64,000 bases of DNA, taken from assembly GCF_002355515.1 (NCBI RefSeq), contig NZ_AP014809.1:4116501-4180500 (forward strand). The letters run 5' to 3'. Shown piece by piece: positions 7,401 to 14,259 of the stretch. A program made the position numbers and the translations under genes. The notes below the pieces were generated by a model, which worked only from the letters and a program-made list of their open reading frames with translations, searched no databases and was not told where the DNA came from. Each line of letters starts with the position of its first letter. The first letter of the stretch is position 1. The DNA comes from Methylorubrum populi. Its GTDB lineage: Bacteria; Pseudomonadota; Alphaproteobacteria; Rhizobiales; Beijerinckiaceae.

Positions 7401-8111
7401 ATGCCTCAGCTTCAGCAAACCACCATTTGCAACCGGCTGCTCAGAGCTCTGGCCAAGGACGATTTCAGTCGCCTGGCCCCGGCCCTCGAGGCGGTGCCAC
7501 TCGGCATGCGTGAGGTTGTGATCGCCGCCAACGAGCCGATCACCCACGCCGTGTTCATCGAGGACGGCCTGTGCTCGCTGATCGCCGACACGTCCGATGG
7601 GCGGGTCGAGATCGGCATGGTCGGCCATGACGGCCTTGTCGGTGTTCCGCTCCTGCTCGGTACCGATCGCAGCCCGCATTCGGCAATGATGCAAGCGGAG
7701 GGAACGGCACTTCGCATTGCCGCGGCAGAATTGCAGGAGGCACTGCAAGTCAGCCCGGCACTGCGCAACGTGTTCGGACGTTACGTGCAGAGCCTGATCG
7801 TGCAGGTGGGGCAGACCGTCTATGCCAACGCTGACGCCAACCTGGAGGCGCGGCTCGCCCGCTGGATCCTCATGACGGACGATCGCTTGCAGCGGGACGA
7901 ACTGCCGCTGACGCACGACTTCCTGTCGCTGATGCTCAGCGTGCGTCGCCCCGGCGTGACCACGGCCGTGCACATCCTTGAGGGAGCGGGGATGATCCGA
8001 GCAAAGCGAGGTCGGATCACCGTGCTCGACCGCGAGAAACTGATGGAGCTGGCGGGCGACACCTACGGACCGGCCGAAGCCGAGTATGAGCGCCTGCTCG
8101 GGGAGAGCTGA
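7401..8111 (+). CDS. Crp/Fnr family transcriptional regulator
   Basis: 236 residues from ATG 7401 (MPQLQQTTICNRLLRAL) with GGAG upstream; a TTG at 7377 was rejected. The cNMP-like domain (about 15-130: VFIEDGLCSLIADTSDG, IGMVGHDGLVGVPLLLG) is followed by a winged helix (about 165-225: LTHDFLSLMLSVRRPGVTTAV, IRAKRGRITVLDR). The C-terminal phrase YGPAEAEYERL is shared with the protein encoded at 8329-9180, so the two are paralogues. The 229 bp upstream are shared with the divergent receiver gene and probably hold both promoters. Confidence 0.85.
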   Translation: MPQLQQTTICNRLLRALAKDDFSRLAPALEAVPLGMREVVIAANEPITHAVFIEDGLCSLIADTSDGRVEIGMVGHDGLVGVPLLLGTDRSPHSAMMQAEGTALRIAAAELQEALQVSPALRNVFGRYVQSLIVQVGQTVYANADANLEARLARWILMTDDRLQRDELPLTHDFLSLMLSVRRPGVTTAVHILEGAGMIRAKRGRITVLDREKLMELAGDTYGPAEAEYERLLGES

Positions 8112-8113
8112 AC

Positions 8114-8347
8114 CTGCCGCGCTTCTACCTCAACATCCGCCGCAACGGCGTGCTGATCCGCGATGAGGAAGGCGACGAACTGGCCGATGTCGAGGCAGCA
8201 CGTGCCCTGGCGCATGAAACGCTGCGTGAGATGCGGCGTTTGCCCCACGTCTACGGCCCACCGCGCGAGTGGCAGCGCAACGTGTTCGTCATCACAGATG
8301 AGAGCGGAGCGGTACTGATCGAGGTGCCCTATGCAGAGGAGCTCTGA
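8114..8347 (+). CDS. DUF6894 family protein with probable CTG start
   Basis: 77 residues. The family normally begins M-P-R-F/Y-Y-L/F-x-(I/V); here that block reads (L)PRFYLNIRRNG with CTG at 8114 in the start position. GGGGAGAG at 8100-8107 sits 6 nt before this CTG, while the frame is closed by TGA at 8087 and offers no ATG, GTG or TTG before GTG 8150, which would delete the conserved first strand. CTG initiation, or coupling to the Crp stop 2 nt upstream, is therefore the best reading. The rest (EEGDELADVEAARALA, then VFVITDESGAVLIEV) fits DUF6894. The 3' end overlaps the convergent Crp gene. Confidence 0.7.
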   Translation: MPRFYLNIRRNGVLIRDEEGDELADVEAARALAHETLREMRRLPHVYGPPREWQRNVFVITDESGAVLIEVPYAEEL

Positions 8348-9180
8348 GCCGTCTGCCGGAGAGGTGCGATAAGACGCTCGTACTCGGCCTCCGCCGGACC
8401 GTAAGCTTCACCCGCGGCCTCGATGAGCCCTGAGCGGTTGAGGACGACGATGCGACCGCGTCGTGCCTTTATGAGGCCTGCGCCTTCGAGCATCTGCAGG
8501 GCCACCGTGACGGTGGGCCGACGCACACCCAGCATCATCGACAAGAACTCGTGGGTGACCGAGAGATCATCACCGTCCAGCCGGTCGTGGTACATCACGA
8601 GCCAGCGGGCGAGCCGCTCCTCGGCAGGCGCACTGGCATTGGCAAGGGCCGTCTGAGCGGTCTGGATCAGAAACGTCTGCGCATAACGTAGGAGCAAGGT
8701 GCGCAGTGAGTCGCTGGCGTTGATCGCCCGCCGCAGGGCGTCGGCGCCGATGCGGTGGGAGCGTCCGGCGACTTGCATGAAGATTTGGTGGGGGATCTGA
8801 TCGGAGTCGAGCGCCAGCGCCACGCCGGCTAGCCCATCGCGGCCGAAAAGGCCGATCTCGATCCGGCCGCCGTCGTGCGAGCTTGCGATGACGGAGCAGA
8901 GGCCATCCTCGGGAAAGTGGGCATGGGAGATCGGGCGACCCGGCTCGATCAGCACCGTCCCAAGGGGCAAGCTGACTGGCTCAAGATGAGGGCGCAGGAG
9001 CGCACGATCATCCTCTGACAGGCTGGCCAACAGACGGTTCTGGTAGGACGATAGGGTCGGCAATGGCGCGGTCGAGAGCTGGGCGGGACGGGTGTCTGTC
9101 GAATAAAGAATTGGCGGCTGAAGGCGACAAGATTGTGCGCAAACCGGGCGAACCGTCTGGAAGCGGACAATCCATCGCAT
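8329..9180 (-). CDS. Crp/Fnr family transcriptional regulator
   Basis: 283 residues, paralogous to the 7401 gene: FPEDGLCSVIASSHDGG and IGLFGRDGLAGVALAL in the sensor domain (about 60-175), and VTHEFLSMMLGVRRPTVTVAL with IKARRGRIVVLNR in the DNA-binding domain (about 210-265). It also ends YGPAEAEYERLI. The N-terminal 40 residues look non-homologous; the true start may be TTG about 40 codons in (LPTLSSYQNRLL). It converges on, and overlaps by 19 nt, the DUF6894 gene at 8114. Confidence 0.8.
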   Translation of the reverse strand: MRWIVRFQTVRPVCAQSCRLQPPILYSTDTRPAQLSTAPLPTLSSYQNRLLASLSEDDRALLRPHLEPVSLPLGTVLIEPGRPISHAHFPEDGLCSVIASSHDGGRIEIGLFGRDGLAGVALALDSDQIPHQIFMQVAGRSHRIGADALRRAINASDSLRTLLLRYAQTFLIQTAQTALANASAPAEERLARWLVMYHDRLDGDDLSVTHEFLSMMLGVRRPTVTVALQMLEGAGLIKARRGRIVVLNRSGLIEAAGEAYGPAEAEYERLIAPLRQTAQSSSA

Positions 9181-9272
9181 CAGTCCAGCTGCTGTAGGTT
9201 AATGCGTGCCGAGAGGCACCAACGGCATGGAGGTGCGTTAGGTACGGTAGCGTACAGAAAGCTCGAGCCTCC

Positions 9273-9476
9273 ATGTACAGGGTCAGCAGTGACGGTCCGG
9301 GGGGAACGGTGATCTCCCTACACGAGACGGCCAGCGATACGATGCTGGCGATCTACGATCTGCGGGATGCGAGAACCAACGAGTTCACGATCACCGATGC
9401 CGCCGGCTCAGAGATGACGGAGACGCAACTTGCAATGCTTGTTCTAGTGGAACGTATGCAGCCTGGGCGAAGCTAA
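9273..9476 (+). CDS. Small hypothetical protein
   Basis: 67 residues from ATG 9273. Alternating polar and hydrophobic strands (GGTVISLHETASDTMLAIYD) and a short C-terminal helix (TETQLAMLVLVERM) suggest a small folded domain. There is no clear ribosome-binding site and no recognised family. It lies divergent to the Crp gene at 8329-9180 and is the last cargo gene before the IS element. Confidence 0.45.
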   Translation: MYRVSSDGPGGTVISLHETASDTMLAIYDLRDARTNEFTITDAAGSEMTETQLAMLVLVERMQPGRS

Positions 9477-9644
9477 GGCTCGTGCAACAAGCTAAAGATC
9501 CAGGCTGAAAGCGCTCTGGCTATGTTGTTTTCATCGGCGCTGCAGGATTTCCATCCTTGAAATATCTATAAGAAAAAATCCTGTTAGAGCTGCTGCGAAC
9601 AAACACATCCCAAACATTCAGTAGCGGACCCTCGTGCCCGATAC

Positions 9645-9698
9645 GCTGAGGGTCTGCTGAGGGTCTGCTGAGGGTCTGCTGAGGGTCTGCTGAGGGTC
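9645..9698. repeat. 11-bp tandem repeat (GCTGAGGGTCT)x5
   Basis: Four perfect copies of GCTGAGGGTCT and a fifth lacking the last T run head to tail at 9645-9698, and end 6 bp before the left terminal repeat of the IS1182-type element. No coding frame uses the array. It is likely a slippage array, possibly created or exposed by the transposition event. Confidence 0.85.
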
Positions 9699-9704
9699 CA
9701 GGCC

Positions 9705-11367
9705 GTGTCAAAACTCTGGGATTGGGACTTTGCGGTCGGGTGACGTCCCGGTCTCTTGAGAATGGGCTGTTCATCGCGTCGAACGGGTTTTTGCGGTCGG
9801 GAGACGACCAGTTTTTGATTGAAAGCGCCTCCTGGACGGTTTCCCGGCCTCTTCGGCGAGCGATCCATGCTCCCGCTCAGGTGGGGATCGCCGCCAGGAG
9901 CTTCCGGCTTCCCAGGATGTTGAGAACCCGCGTCAGATTGTAGGCGAGGACATGGAGCGCCATCTCGGTCGAGACGCGCGGCAGGGTCTTGGTGAGGAAG
10001 TGCGTGGCCCCCATCCGCGCCTTCAGCGTACCGAAAGGATGCTCGACCGTCTCACGCCGGACCCGCATGGCCAGCGGATCGGCGTCCAATCGGCGCTGCA
10101 CCGTCTCCAGCACATCCTCGTGCTCCCAACGTGTCACCCGGCGCTCCTTGCCCGTCGTGCATTCCGCCTTCATCGGGCAGGCCGAGCACACGTTCGTCCA
10201 GTACCGATGCAGCGTCAGGCCGTTCTCCACCGTGGTGCATCGGTGGGGCAGCGTCTCGCCCGCCGGGCACAGGTAGGCATTCTCCTGAGGGCGATAGAGA
10301 AAATCCTCCTTGCCGAAGCGGCCGGCGGCCTTGGCGCCCGAGGTCATCGGCCGGGGCAGCGTGACCGAGATGCCGGCGCGTTCGCAAGCCAGAATCTGTT
10401 CACCGGAATAATAGCCCCGGTCGGCCACCGCATCGAGCGTGTCCGTCTCCAGAGCCTGCTTGGCCCGTACTGCCATACCACGGAGCTGCGCCCGGTCCGA
10501 GCCGGCATTGGTCACCGCGTGCGCCACGATCAGATGATGCTCGGTCTCGACCGCCACCTGGACGTTGTAGCCCACCACGCCCGACCCGCGCCCGCTGGTT
10601 GCCATCGATCGCGCGTCGGGATCGGTCAGCGAGATCTGCCGGTCGGGCGCCGCCTTCATCTGCTCCTCCAGGCCGGCCAACCGCTCCATCTCCTGCCCGA
10701 GGCGGGCGATCTTCTCCTTCAGCCGCACCACCTTGGCGGCCAGTTCGGGTGTGGGATCCTGACGATCGGCCGTGTCGAGCTGCGAGAGGTAGCGCGACAC
10801 GCTCTCCTCGATCTGCTGGCGGCGCCGGTCGAGCTTGCCTTGCGTGAAGTTGCGGTCGCGGTTGTTGACCGCCTTGAACTTCGAGCCGTCGATCGCGACG
10901 CGTGTGCCGGTCAGCAGGCCCATCTCGCGGCACAAACCGACGAAGCGGGCACAGACGCGCCCGATGGCCGGTCCGTTCTGACGGCGGAACTCAGCAATGG
11001 TCTTGTGATCGGGCGACAGCTGACCCGTCAGCCACATGACCTCGACGTTGCGGCCCGCTTCACGCTCCAGACGCCGGCTCGACGGGACCCGGTTGAGGTA
11101 TCCGTAGACGTAGAGCTTCAGGAGAGCGGCCGGATGGTAGCCCGGTCGCCCCGTCCGTGCCGCATCGACGCCCGCGAAGCCGAGCGCCCCAAGATCCAGC
11201 GCATCCACGAAGGCATCGACCACGCGGACCGGATTGTCCTCGGCGATCCAGTCTTCAAGACACGGCGGAAACAGCGTCGTCTGATCACGCTCGGCACCGA
11301 CAACAAACCGTCCCATGCCAGCCTCCGGTCGACCCGGAGAAAGATACCATCATGGGAGTTTTGACAC
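9705..11367. mobile_element. IS1182-family insertion sequence
   Basis: Bounded by the inverted terminal repeat GTGTCAAAACTC at 9705-9716 and its exact complement at 11356-11367; with four more outer bases the match is 15 of 16. CCAGG occurs just outside both ends (9698-9702 and 11370-11374) and is a candidate target duplication. The element carries one full-length leftward transposase. Between the left repeat and the transposase stop, TTTGCGGTCGGG occurs twice (about 9729 and 9789), probably sub-terminal binding repeats. The element separates the NusG-like gene from the cargo genes. Confidence 0.85.
9877..11316 (-). CDS. IS1182-family transposase
   Basis: 479 residues, full length for IS1182 transposases. 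The N-terminal domain opens MGRFVVGAERDQTTLFPPCL and contains the family phrase YHPAALLKLYVYGYLNRVPSSR. The DDE catalytic core shows RVAIDGSKFKAVNN (first Asp), DAVADRGYYSGEQI (second Asp) and TVEHPFGTLKARMG (Glu). A Cys cluster (CSACPMKAEC) sits before the last motif. No frameshift or stop is seen, so the element may be active. The start at ATG 11316 lies 40 bp inside the right terminal repeat. Confidence 0.95.
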   Translation of the reverse strand: MGRFVVGAERDQTTLFPPCLEDWIAEDNPVRVVDAFVDALDLGALGFAGVDAARTGRPGYHPAALLKLYVYGYLNRVPSSRRLEREAGRNVEVMWLTGQLSPDHKTIAEFRRQNGPAIGRVCARFVGLCREMGLLTGTRVAIDGSKFKAVNNRDRNFTQGKLDRRRQQIEESVSRYLSQLDTADRQDPTPELAAKVVRLKEKIARLGQEMERLAGLEEQMKAAPDRQISLTDPDARSMATSGRGSGVVGYNVQVAVETEHHLIVAHAVTNAGSDRAQLRGMAVRAKQALETDTLDAVADRGYYSGEQILACERAGISVTLPRPMTSGAKAAGRFGKEDFLYRPQENAYLCPAGETLPHRCTTVENGLTLHRYWTNVCSACPMKAECTTGKERRVTRWEHEDVLETVQRRLDADPLAMRVRRETVEHPFGTLKARMGATHFLTKTLPRVSTEMALHVLAYNLTRVLNILGSRKLLAAIPT

Positions 11368-11450
11368 AGCCAGGGTCGCAAGCCGACCCTCACATGGTCA
11401 AGCTAATTGGGTTTTGACCCTAAACGCTTAGACTGAGGGGCGGGCGGCAG

Positions 11451-12167
11451 TTACGCAGCCCTGTGCACGTCCTCGATCGGCAGGCGCACCTCGCAGCTGG
11501 TGCTGCGCATGTCCAGCGCAATGACCCCGACCGTGCCGCCCTCAGCGGTGCCGATGAACTTGCCTAAGAACCCAGAGAACACGCCAGAGCCGGCCCGGAC
11601 GTCCTCGCCCGGCTGGATGATGCCGGAGGCTGACCGGTTCGTAGCGCCCGCGATCTCGTCTGCCCCCTGCGTTCGGAGCCACCGCAGCCCCTCGCCGCTC
11701 ATGGGCCGGGGGCCGAGCCCGGACACACCGAGGATGCCGAGCAGGCCATGCACGTTCCGGCCTTCGCGGTCGCGCTCCCGCAACGCTGCCAGAGTGTCAT
11801 CGCAGAGACCGCCGAGCACGCCGACGATGATGTAGTGGCGGAGGATGGGGCGCTGGATCTCCCGCCGCGGCACCCGAAGGTTCGAGCGCACAGCCCGGTG
11901 CCAGAAGAACTCGCACGGGACGTAGGCGGCAAACGGGGTCTCGCCCTCGCGCCGGCCGCGAAGCTGAGCTTGTCGGACGCTGGCTGCCGCCGACAACTCC
12001 CGGCTCGGCGCCGTCGTGCAGACGTACCACTTCAAAGCCGACACATAGAGGTTCGGCACCTTGTTACGGCGCTCGGGCGGCAGCGGCACGTCCTGGGCGA
12101 TCGTGCTGTTGTGTTGGGGCGTGGCCTGGGCGGTGTTGTAGCCCTTGCCGAACTGGCCTCGTGGCAT
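11451..12167 (-). CDS. Phage NusG/RfaH-like transcription elongation factor
   Basis: 238 residues. An NGN-like domain begins near residue 45 (LKWYVCTTAPSRELSAAASV), continues FAAYVPCEFFWHRA, and ends in RREIQRPILRHYIIVGV, matching the W-Y-x-V...P...R-P-L-x-x-Y-x-F pattern of NusG proteins. An inserted middle segment is followed by a KOW-type domain from about 185: IIQPGEDVRAGSGVFSGFLGKF, then CEVRLPIEDV. Family members bind RNA polymerase at the beta' clamp and suppress pausing or termination. It starts at ATG 12167 with GAGGAA upstream and is transcribed toward the prophage late genes, so a late-gene antiterminator is the natural inference. Confidence 0.8.
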   Translation of the reverse strand: MPRGQFGKGYNTAQATPQHNSTIAQDVPLPPERRNKVPNLYVSALKWYVCTTAPSRELSAAASVRQAQLRGRREGETPFAAYVPCEFFWHRAVRSNLRVPRREIQRPILRHYIIVGVLGGLCDDTLAALRERDREGRNVHGLLGILGVSGLGPRPMSGEGLRWLRTQGADEIAGATNRSASGIIQPGEDVRAGSGVFSGFLGKFIGTAEGGTVGVIALDMRSTSCEVRLPIEDVHRAA

Positions 12168-12185
12168 GGCGGCTGTTCCTCGGTA

Positions 12186-12202
12186 CGCTACAAGAGGAGT
12201 TT
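12186..12202. promoter_or_regulatory. Partial repressor operator upstream of NusG-like gene
   Basis: CGCTACAAGAGG at 12186-12197 matches the first 12 bases of the operator at 18769-18785 exactly; the second half-site (GTAGCG) is not kept. It lies 19-35 bp upstream of the NusG-like start, overlapping its leader. It may be a half-operator through which the phage repressor also controls this gene. Confidence 0.4.
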
Positions 12203-12208
12203 GGAGGC

Positions 12209-12245
12209 GGTCGGTGCCGGTCCGAACGGGACTTCGGCACCGACC
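12209..12245 (-). terminator. Strong hairpin between MucR-like and NusG-like genes
   Basis: GGTCGGTGCCG at 12209-12219 pairs perfectly with CGGCACCGACC at 12235-12245 (11 bp), and the loop can extend with GTCC/GGAC. In the direction of transcription (leftward) it is not followed by a T tract, so it may be a pause or attenuator site or a regulatory RNA hairpin rather than a simple terminator. It sits 42 bp before the NusG-like start. Confidence 0.55.
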
Positions 12246-12274
12246 ACTCGGACATCAGAGGGGAGGCGCGCCTA

Positions 12275-12724
12275 TCACTTGGCAGCTTGGTCGGTTCGAC
12301 CACCAGCGCGGCCCAGGCCAGCCGACCTGGCCAACGCGGAACGCCGCGCGGCGTAGTTCGGCGCGACCATGGGGTAATCGCTCGGCAGGCCGTAGCGCTC
12401 GCGGTACGAGTAGGCATCGAGCCCGTTGGCGCCCAGATGGCGCTTGAGCGTCTTGTAGGGCTTGCCGTCGATGAAGCTGATGATCGCGTCCGGGGTGACG
12501 GACTTGCGGATCTGCGCGGAAGTCGGCTTCTCGATCACTTCCTCGGCAGGAGCGGCGACGGGGCTACCCAAACCGGCAAGCGCAGCATGCACGCTGGTAA
12601 CCAGCCCAGGAAGATCTCTCGCCGGCAGCGTGTTCTTCGCAACGTAGGCTGCCGTGATGGCGATCGTCAGATCGATGATGTCAGTGCCATTCCTAGGGGC
12701 ATCTTCGAAGTTGTCGTCGGGCAT
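12275..12724 (-). CDS. MucR/Ros family transcriptional regulator lacking zinc cysteines
   Basis: 149 residues. The C-terminal half (about 80-140) matches MucR/Ros: SFIDGKPYKTLKRHLGANGLD, then YRERYGLPSDYPMVAPNYAARRSALA. The usual zinc-finger C-x2-C is replaced (DAIIS where Ros has ECLIC), and the second His position is not kept, as in the zinc-independent rhizobial homologues. The N-terminal 70 residues are helical, as in other MucR proteins, where this region drives oligomerisation. Starts at ATG 12724. First gene upstream of the NusG-like gene, with a hairpin between them. Confidence 0.85.
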   Translation of the reverse strand: MPDDNFEDAPRNGTDIIDLTIAITAAYVAKNTLPARDLPGLVTSVHAALAGLGSPVAAPAEEVIEKPTSAQIRKSVTPDAIISFIDGKPYKTLKRHLGANGLDAYSYRERYGLPSDYPMVAPNYAARRSALARSAGLGRAGGRTDQAAK

Positions 12725-12772
12725 AGTGTCTCCTGAAAGGGAACGGGCCCGCCGAATTGTGGTCGACGAACC

Positions 12773-13036
12773 TCAGAACGGTATGTCGTCTTCTGAGACA
12801 TCATGTCGAGTGCGGCGGTCATCTGTGTGGGGCGCAGTTCGTAGATCGAAGTGGTCGAGCCGGCGCGTTCGGACAGCCTGCGTTGCTTCGAGCACCACGA
12901 AGGTGACGCCGTGCCGGACCTCGGCCTCGCGCAGGGCTCGGGCCTCGGTGCCGTGCTGGTAGGTCGATTCGCGCTGGCCGAGCCCGTAGACCATCCAGAA
13001 CGGCTTCATCTCGGTGATGTCGCGCGTCACCGTCAT
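12773..13036 (-). CDS. Phage hypothetical protein
   Basis: 87 residues if started at ATG 13036 (MTVTRDITEMKPFWMVYG), or 78 from ATG 13009. The core (MKPFWMVYGLGQRESTYQH, helix ARALREAEVRHG, strand TFVVLEATQAV) has the strand-helix-strand pattern of a small phage protein family common in methylobacteria. Function unknown. A different frame starting at ATG 13106 with a good GGAGACA site overlaps its beginning (MTESRDSIVLAEAAHTYDV); it may be a short real gene or an upstream reading frame. Confidence 0.6.
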   Translation of the reverse strand: MTVTRDITEMKPFWMVYGLGQRESTYQHGTEARALREAEVRHGVTFVVLEATQAVRTRRLDHFDLRTAPHTDDRRTRHDVSEDDIPF

Positions 13037-13102
13037 GTTCGACAATGGCAACGTCGTATGTGTGCGCAGCCTCAGCTAGGACGATGCTATCGCGGCTCTC
13101 GG

Positions 13103-13519
13103 TCATCTCGTTGTCTCCAGCTTCGGGGTGGCCGCCGATCCCTCGTTGCGGCGAGGGGTTGGGGGAGGCGGCGGGGTGAGCTTGAGGGGGCGTCGCCCCG
13201 CCGTCGGCTCGATGCCCCAAGCGTGCATGACGTCGGTAACGGGCCGGCCGGTCTCCTTGGCCTCGGCCTTGGCCTCTCGGCGCAGGCCATACAGGCGGCG
13301 CTTTTCCGCCAGCACATCCGGCGGCGTCTCTGCGATCCACTGCGCCTTGCTAGCGCGCGAGTTCTTGCGAAGCTTCACCACGTTCCGAGTGCTCTCGAAG
13401 GTGTCGAAGCGGCGCGCGCAGCCGGTACACTGCCGGCGACGCACGATGACCGTGGCATCCTCCGCATGCGGCCGGCTATTCACGACGCGGGTGTCGGCGC
13501 TGCACTTCGGGCAGATCAC
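13103..13519 (-). CDS. NrdR/Ogr-like zinc-ribbon protein
   Basis: 138 residues from GTG 13519, whose GTGA overlaps the stop of the upstream gene, a clear coupling signal. The first 45 residues form a zinc ribbon: C-P-K-C near the start, then VNSRPHAEDATVIVRRRQC, then C-T-G-C...RFDTFES, the same pattern as the N-terminus of NrdR. The NrdR ATP-cone does not follow; instead there is a Lys/Arg-rich helical region (EKRRLYGLRREAKAEAKE) and a proline-rich tail. A nucleic-acid-binding regulator of phage genes is a reasonable inference. Confidence 0.7.
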   Translation of the reverse strand: MICPKCSADTRVVNSRPHAEDATVIVRRRQCTGCARRFDTFESTRNVVKLRKNSRASKAQWIAETPPDVLAEKRRLYGLRREAKAEAKETGRPVTDVMHAWGIEPTAGRRPLKLTPPPPPTPRRNEGSAATPKLETTR

Positions 13520-14259
13520 GGCGCTTGCTCCTGCGCAGCCGCGGCCTCGCGCTCCGCAGCCTCTCGCCGCTTCCGACGCACATCGAGGTCCCCTGCGAGG
13601 TTCGGGTCGCGCATCTCGCTCACCGGCTCCGGCGCAGTGCTCTTGGGCGGCGCGGCCCGGCGCGTCGTCTCGGCCACGAACTCGGCGTGCATGGCCGCGA
13701 TCTGAGCGCGCTCGGCCTCGCCCGCGACGTGGTAGACCTCGGCATCGAGGATGGCATTGATGCGCGCCCGCTCGGCCAGGGGCTCGGAAATCAGCGACCG
13801 GCAGACCTCGGCCATCTCCGCGGCGGTAGGCGCATAGACCTTGTTTCCGACTTTGCCGCTGAGGAAGCGCATGGTGGCCTCGGCGACGGCCCATGCTGGG
13901 TACTGCCCGAGCACGAGGATGAAGCCTTCCTTTGCCAGCTGCACCGCCTCGGGCCCGAGCTGCGCCGTCGCCATGCTCGACCGAAGGATGCCGACGTTCT
14001 TCCGGATCGTGGTCTGGTCAGATCCGACGAGACCCGCGTCGATCTCCGCCCGGCGGCTCAGCAGCAGCCCGCGCTGCTCATCCGTGGGCGCGACCGCCCC
14101 CGACAAGGCGTAGCGGCGGAAGTTCCCGGGGATCGGCTCCAAGTTGTTGTTCAGGTAGCCGATCACCGCCGCGGTGCGCCGGGGCGCCGGCGGGATGCCA
14201 TCCCGGATCGCCGGCAGTCTCTGATCCTGATCCGTCACGGTCGAAAGGGCGGTGCTCAT
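13516..14259 (-). CDS. Phage hypothetical protein
   Basis: 247 residues, largely helical. The middle contains LVGSDQTTIRKNVGILRSSM and YPAWAVAEATMRFLSGKVG followed by YAPTAAEMAEVCR. This architecture recurs beside replication genes in alphaproteobacterial phages, but I do not recognise a catalytic motif. A charged C-terminal helix (DVRRKRREAAEREAAAA) could bind nucleic acid or protein. The start at 14259 overlaps the upstream replication gene by 182 nt in another frame, so a later start is possible. Its stop overlaps the start of the zinc-ribbon gene. Confidence 0.65.
   Translation of the reverse strand: MSTALSTVTDQDQRLPAIRDGIPPAPRRTAAVIGYLNNNLEPIPGNFRRYALSGAVAPTDEQRGLLLSRRAEIDAGLVGSDQTTIRKNVGILRSSMATAQLGPEAVQLAKEGFILVLGQYPAWAVAEATMRFLSGKVGNKVYAPTAAEMAEVCRSLISEPLAERARINAILDAEVYHVAGEAERAQIAAMHAEFVAETTRRAAPPKSTAPEPVSEMRDPNLAGDLDVRRKRREAAEREAAAAQEQAP

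Noticed and set aside
9645..9698. CRISPR array
   Set aside because: Units are 11 bp, contiguous and without spacers; no cas gene in the window.
9952..11364. 470-codon plus-strand frame across the IS element
   Set aside because: Exact antisense of the full-length IS1182 transposase; its His/Arg/Asp-rich composition is typical of shadow frames.
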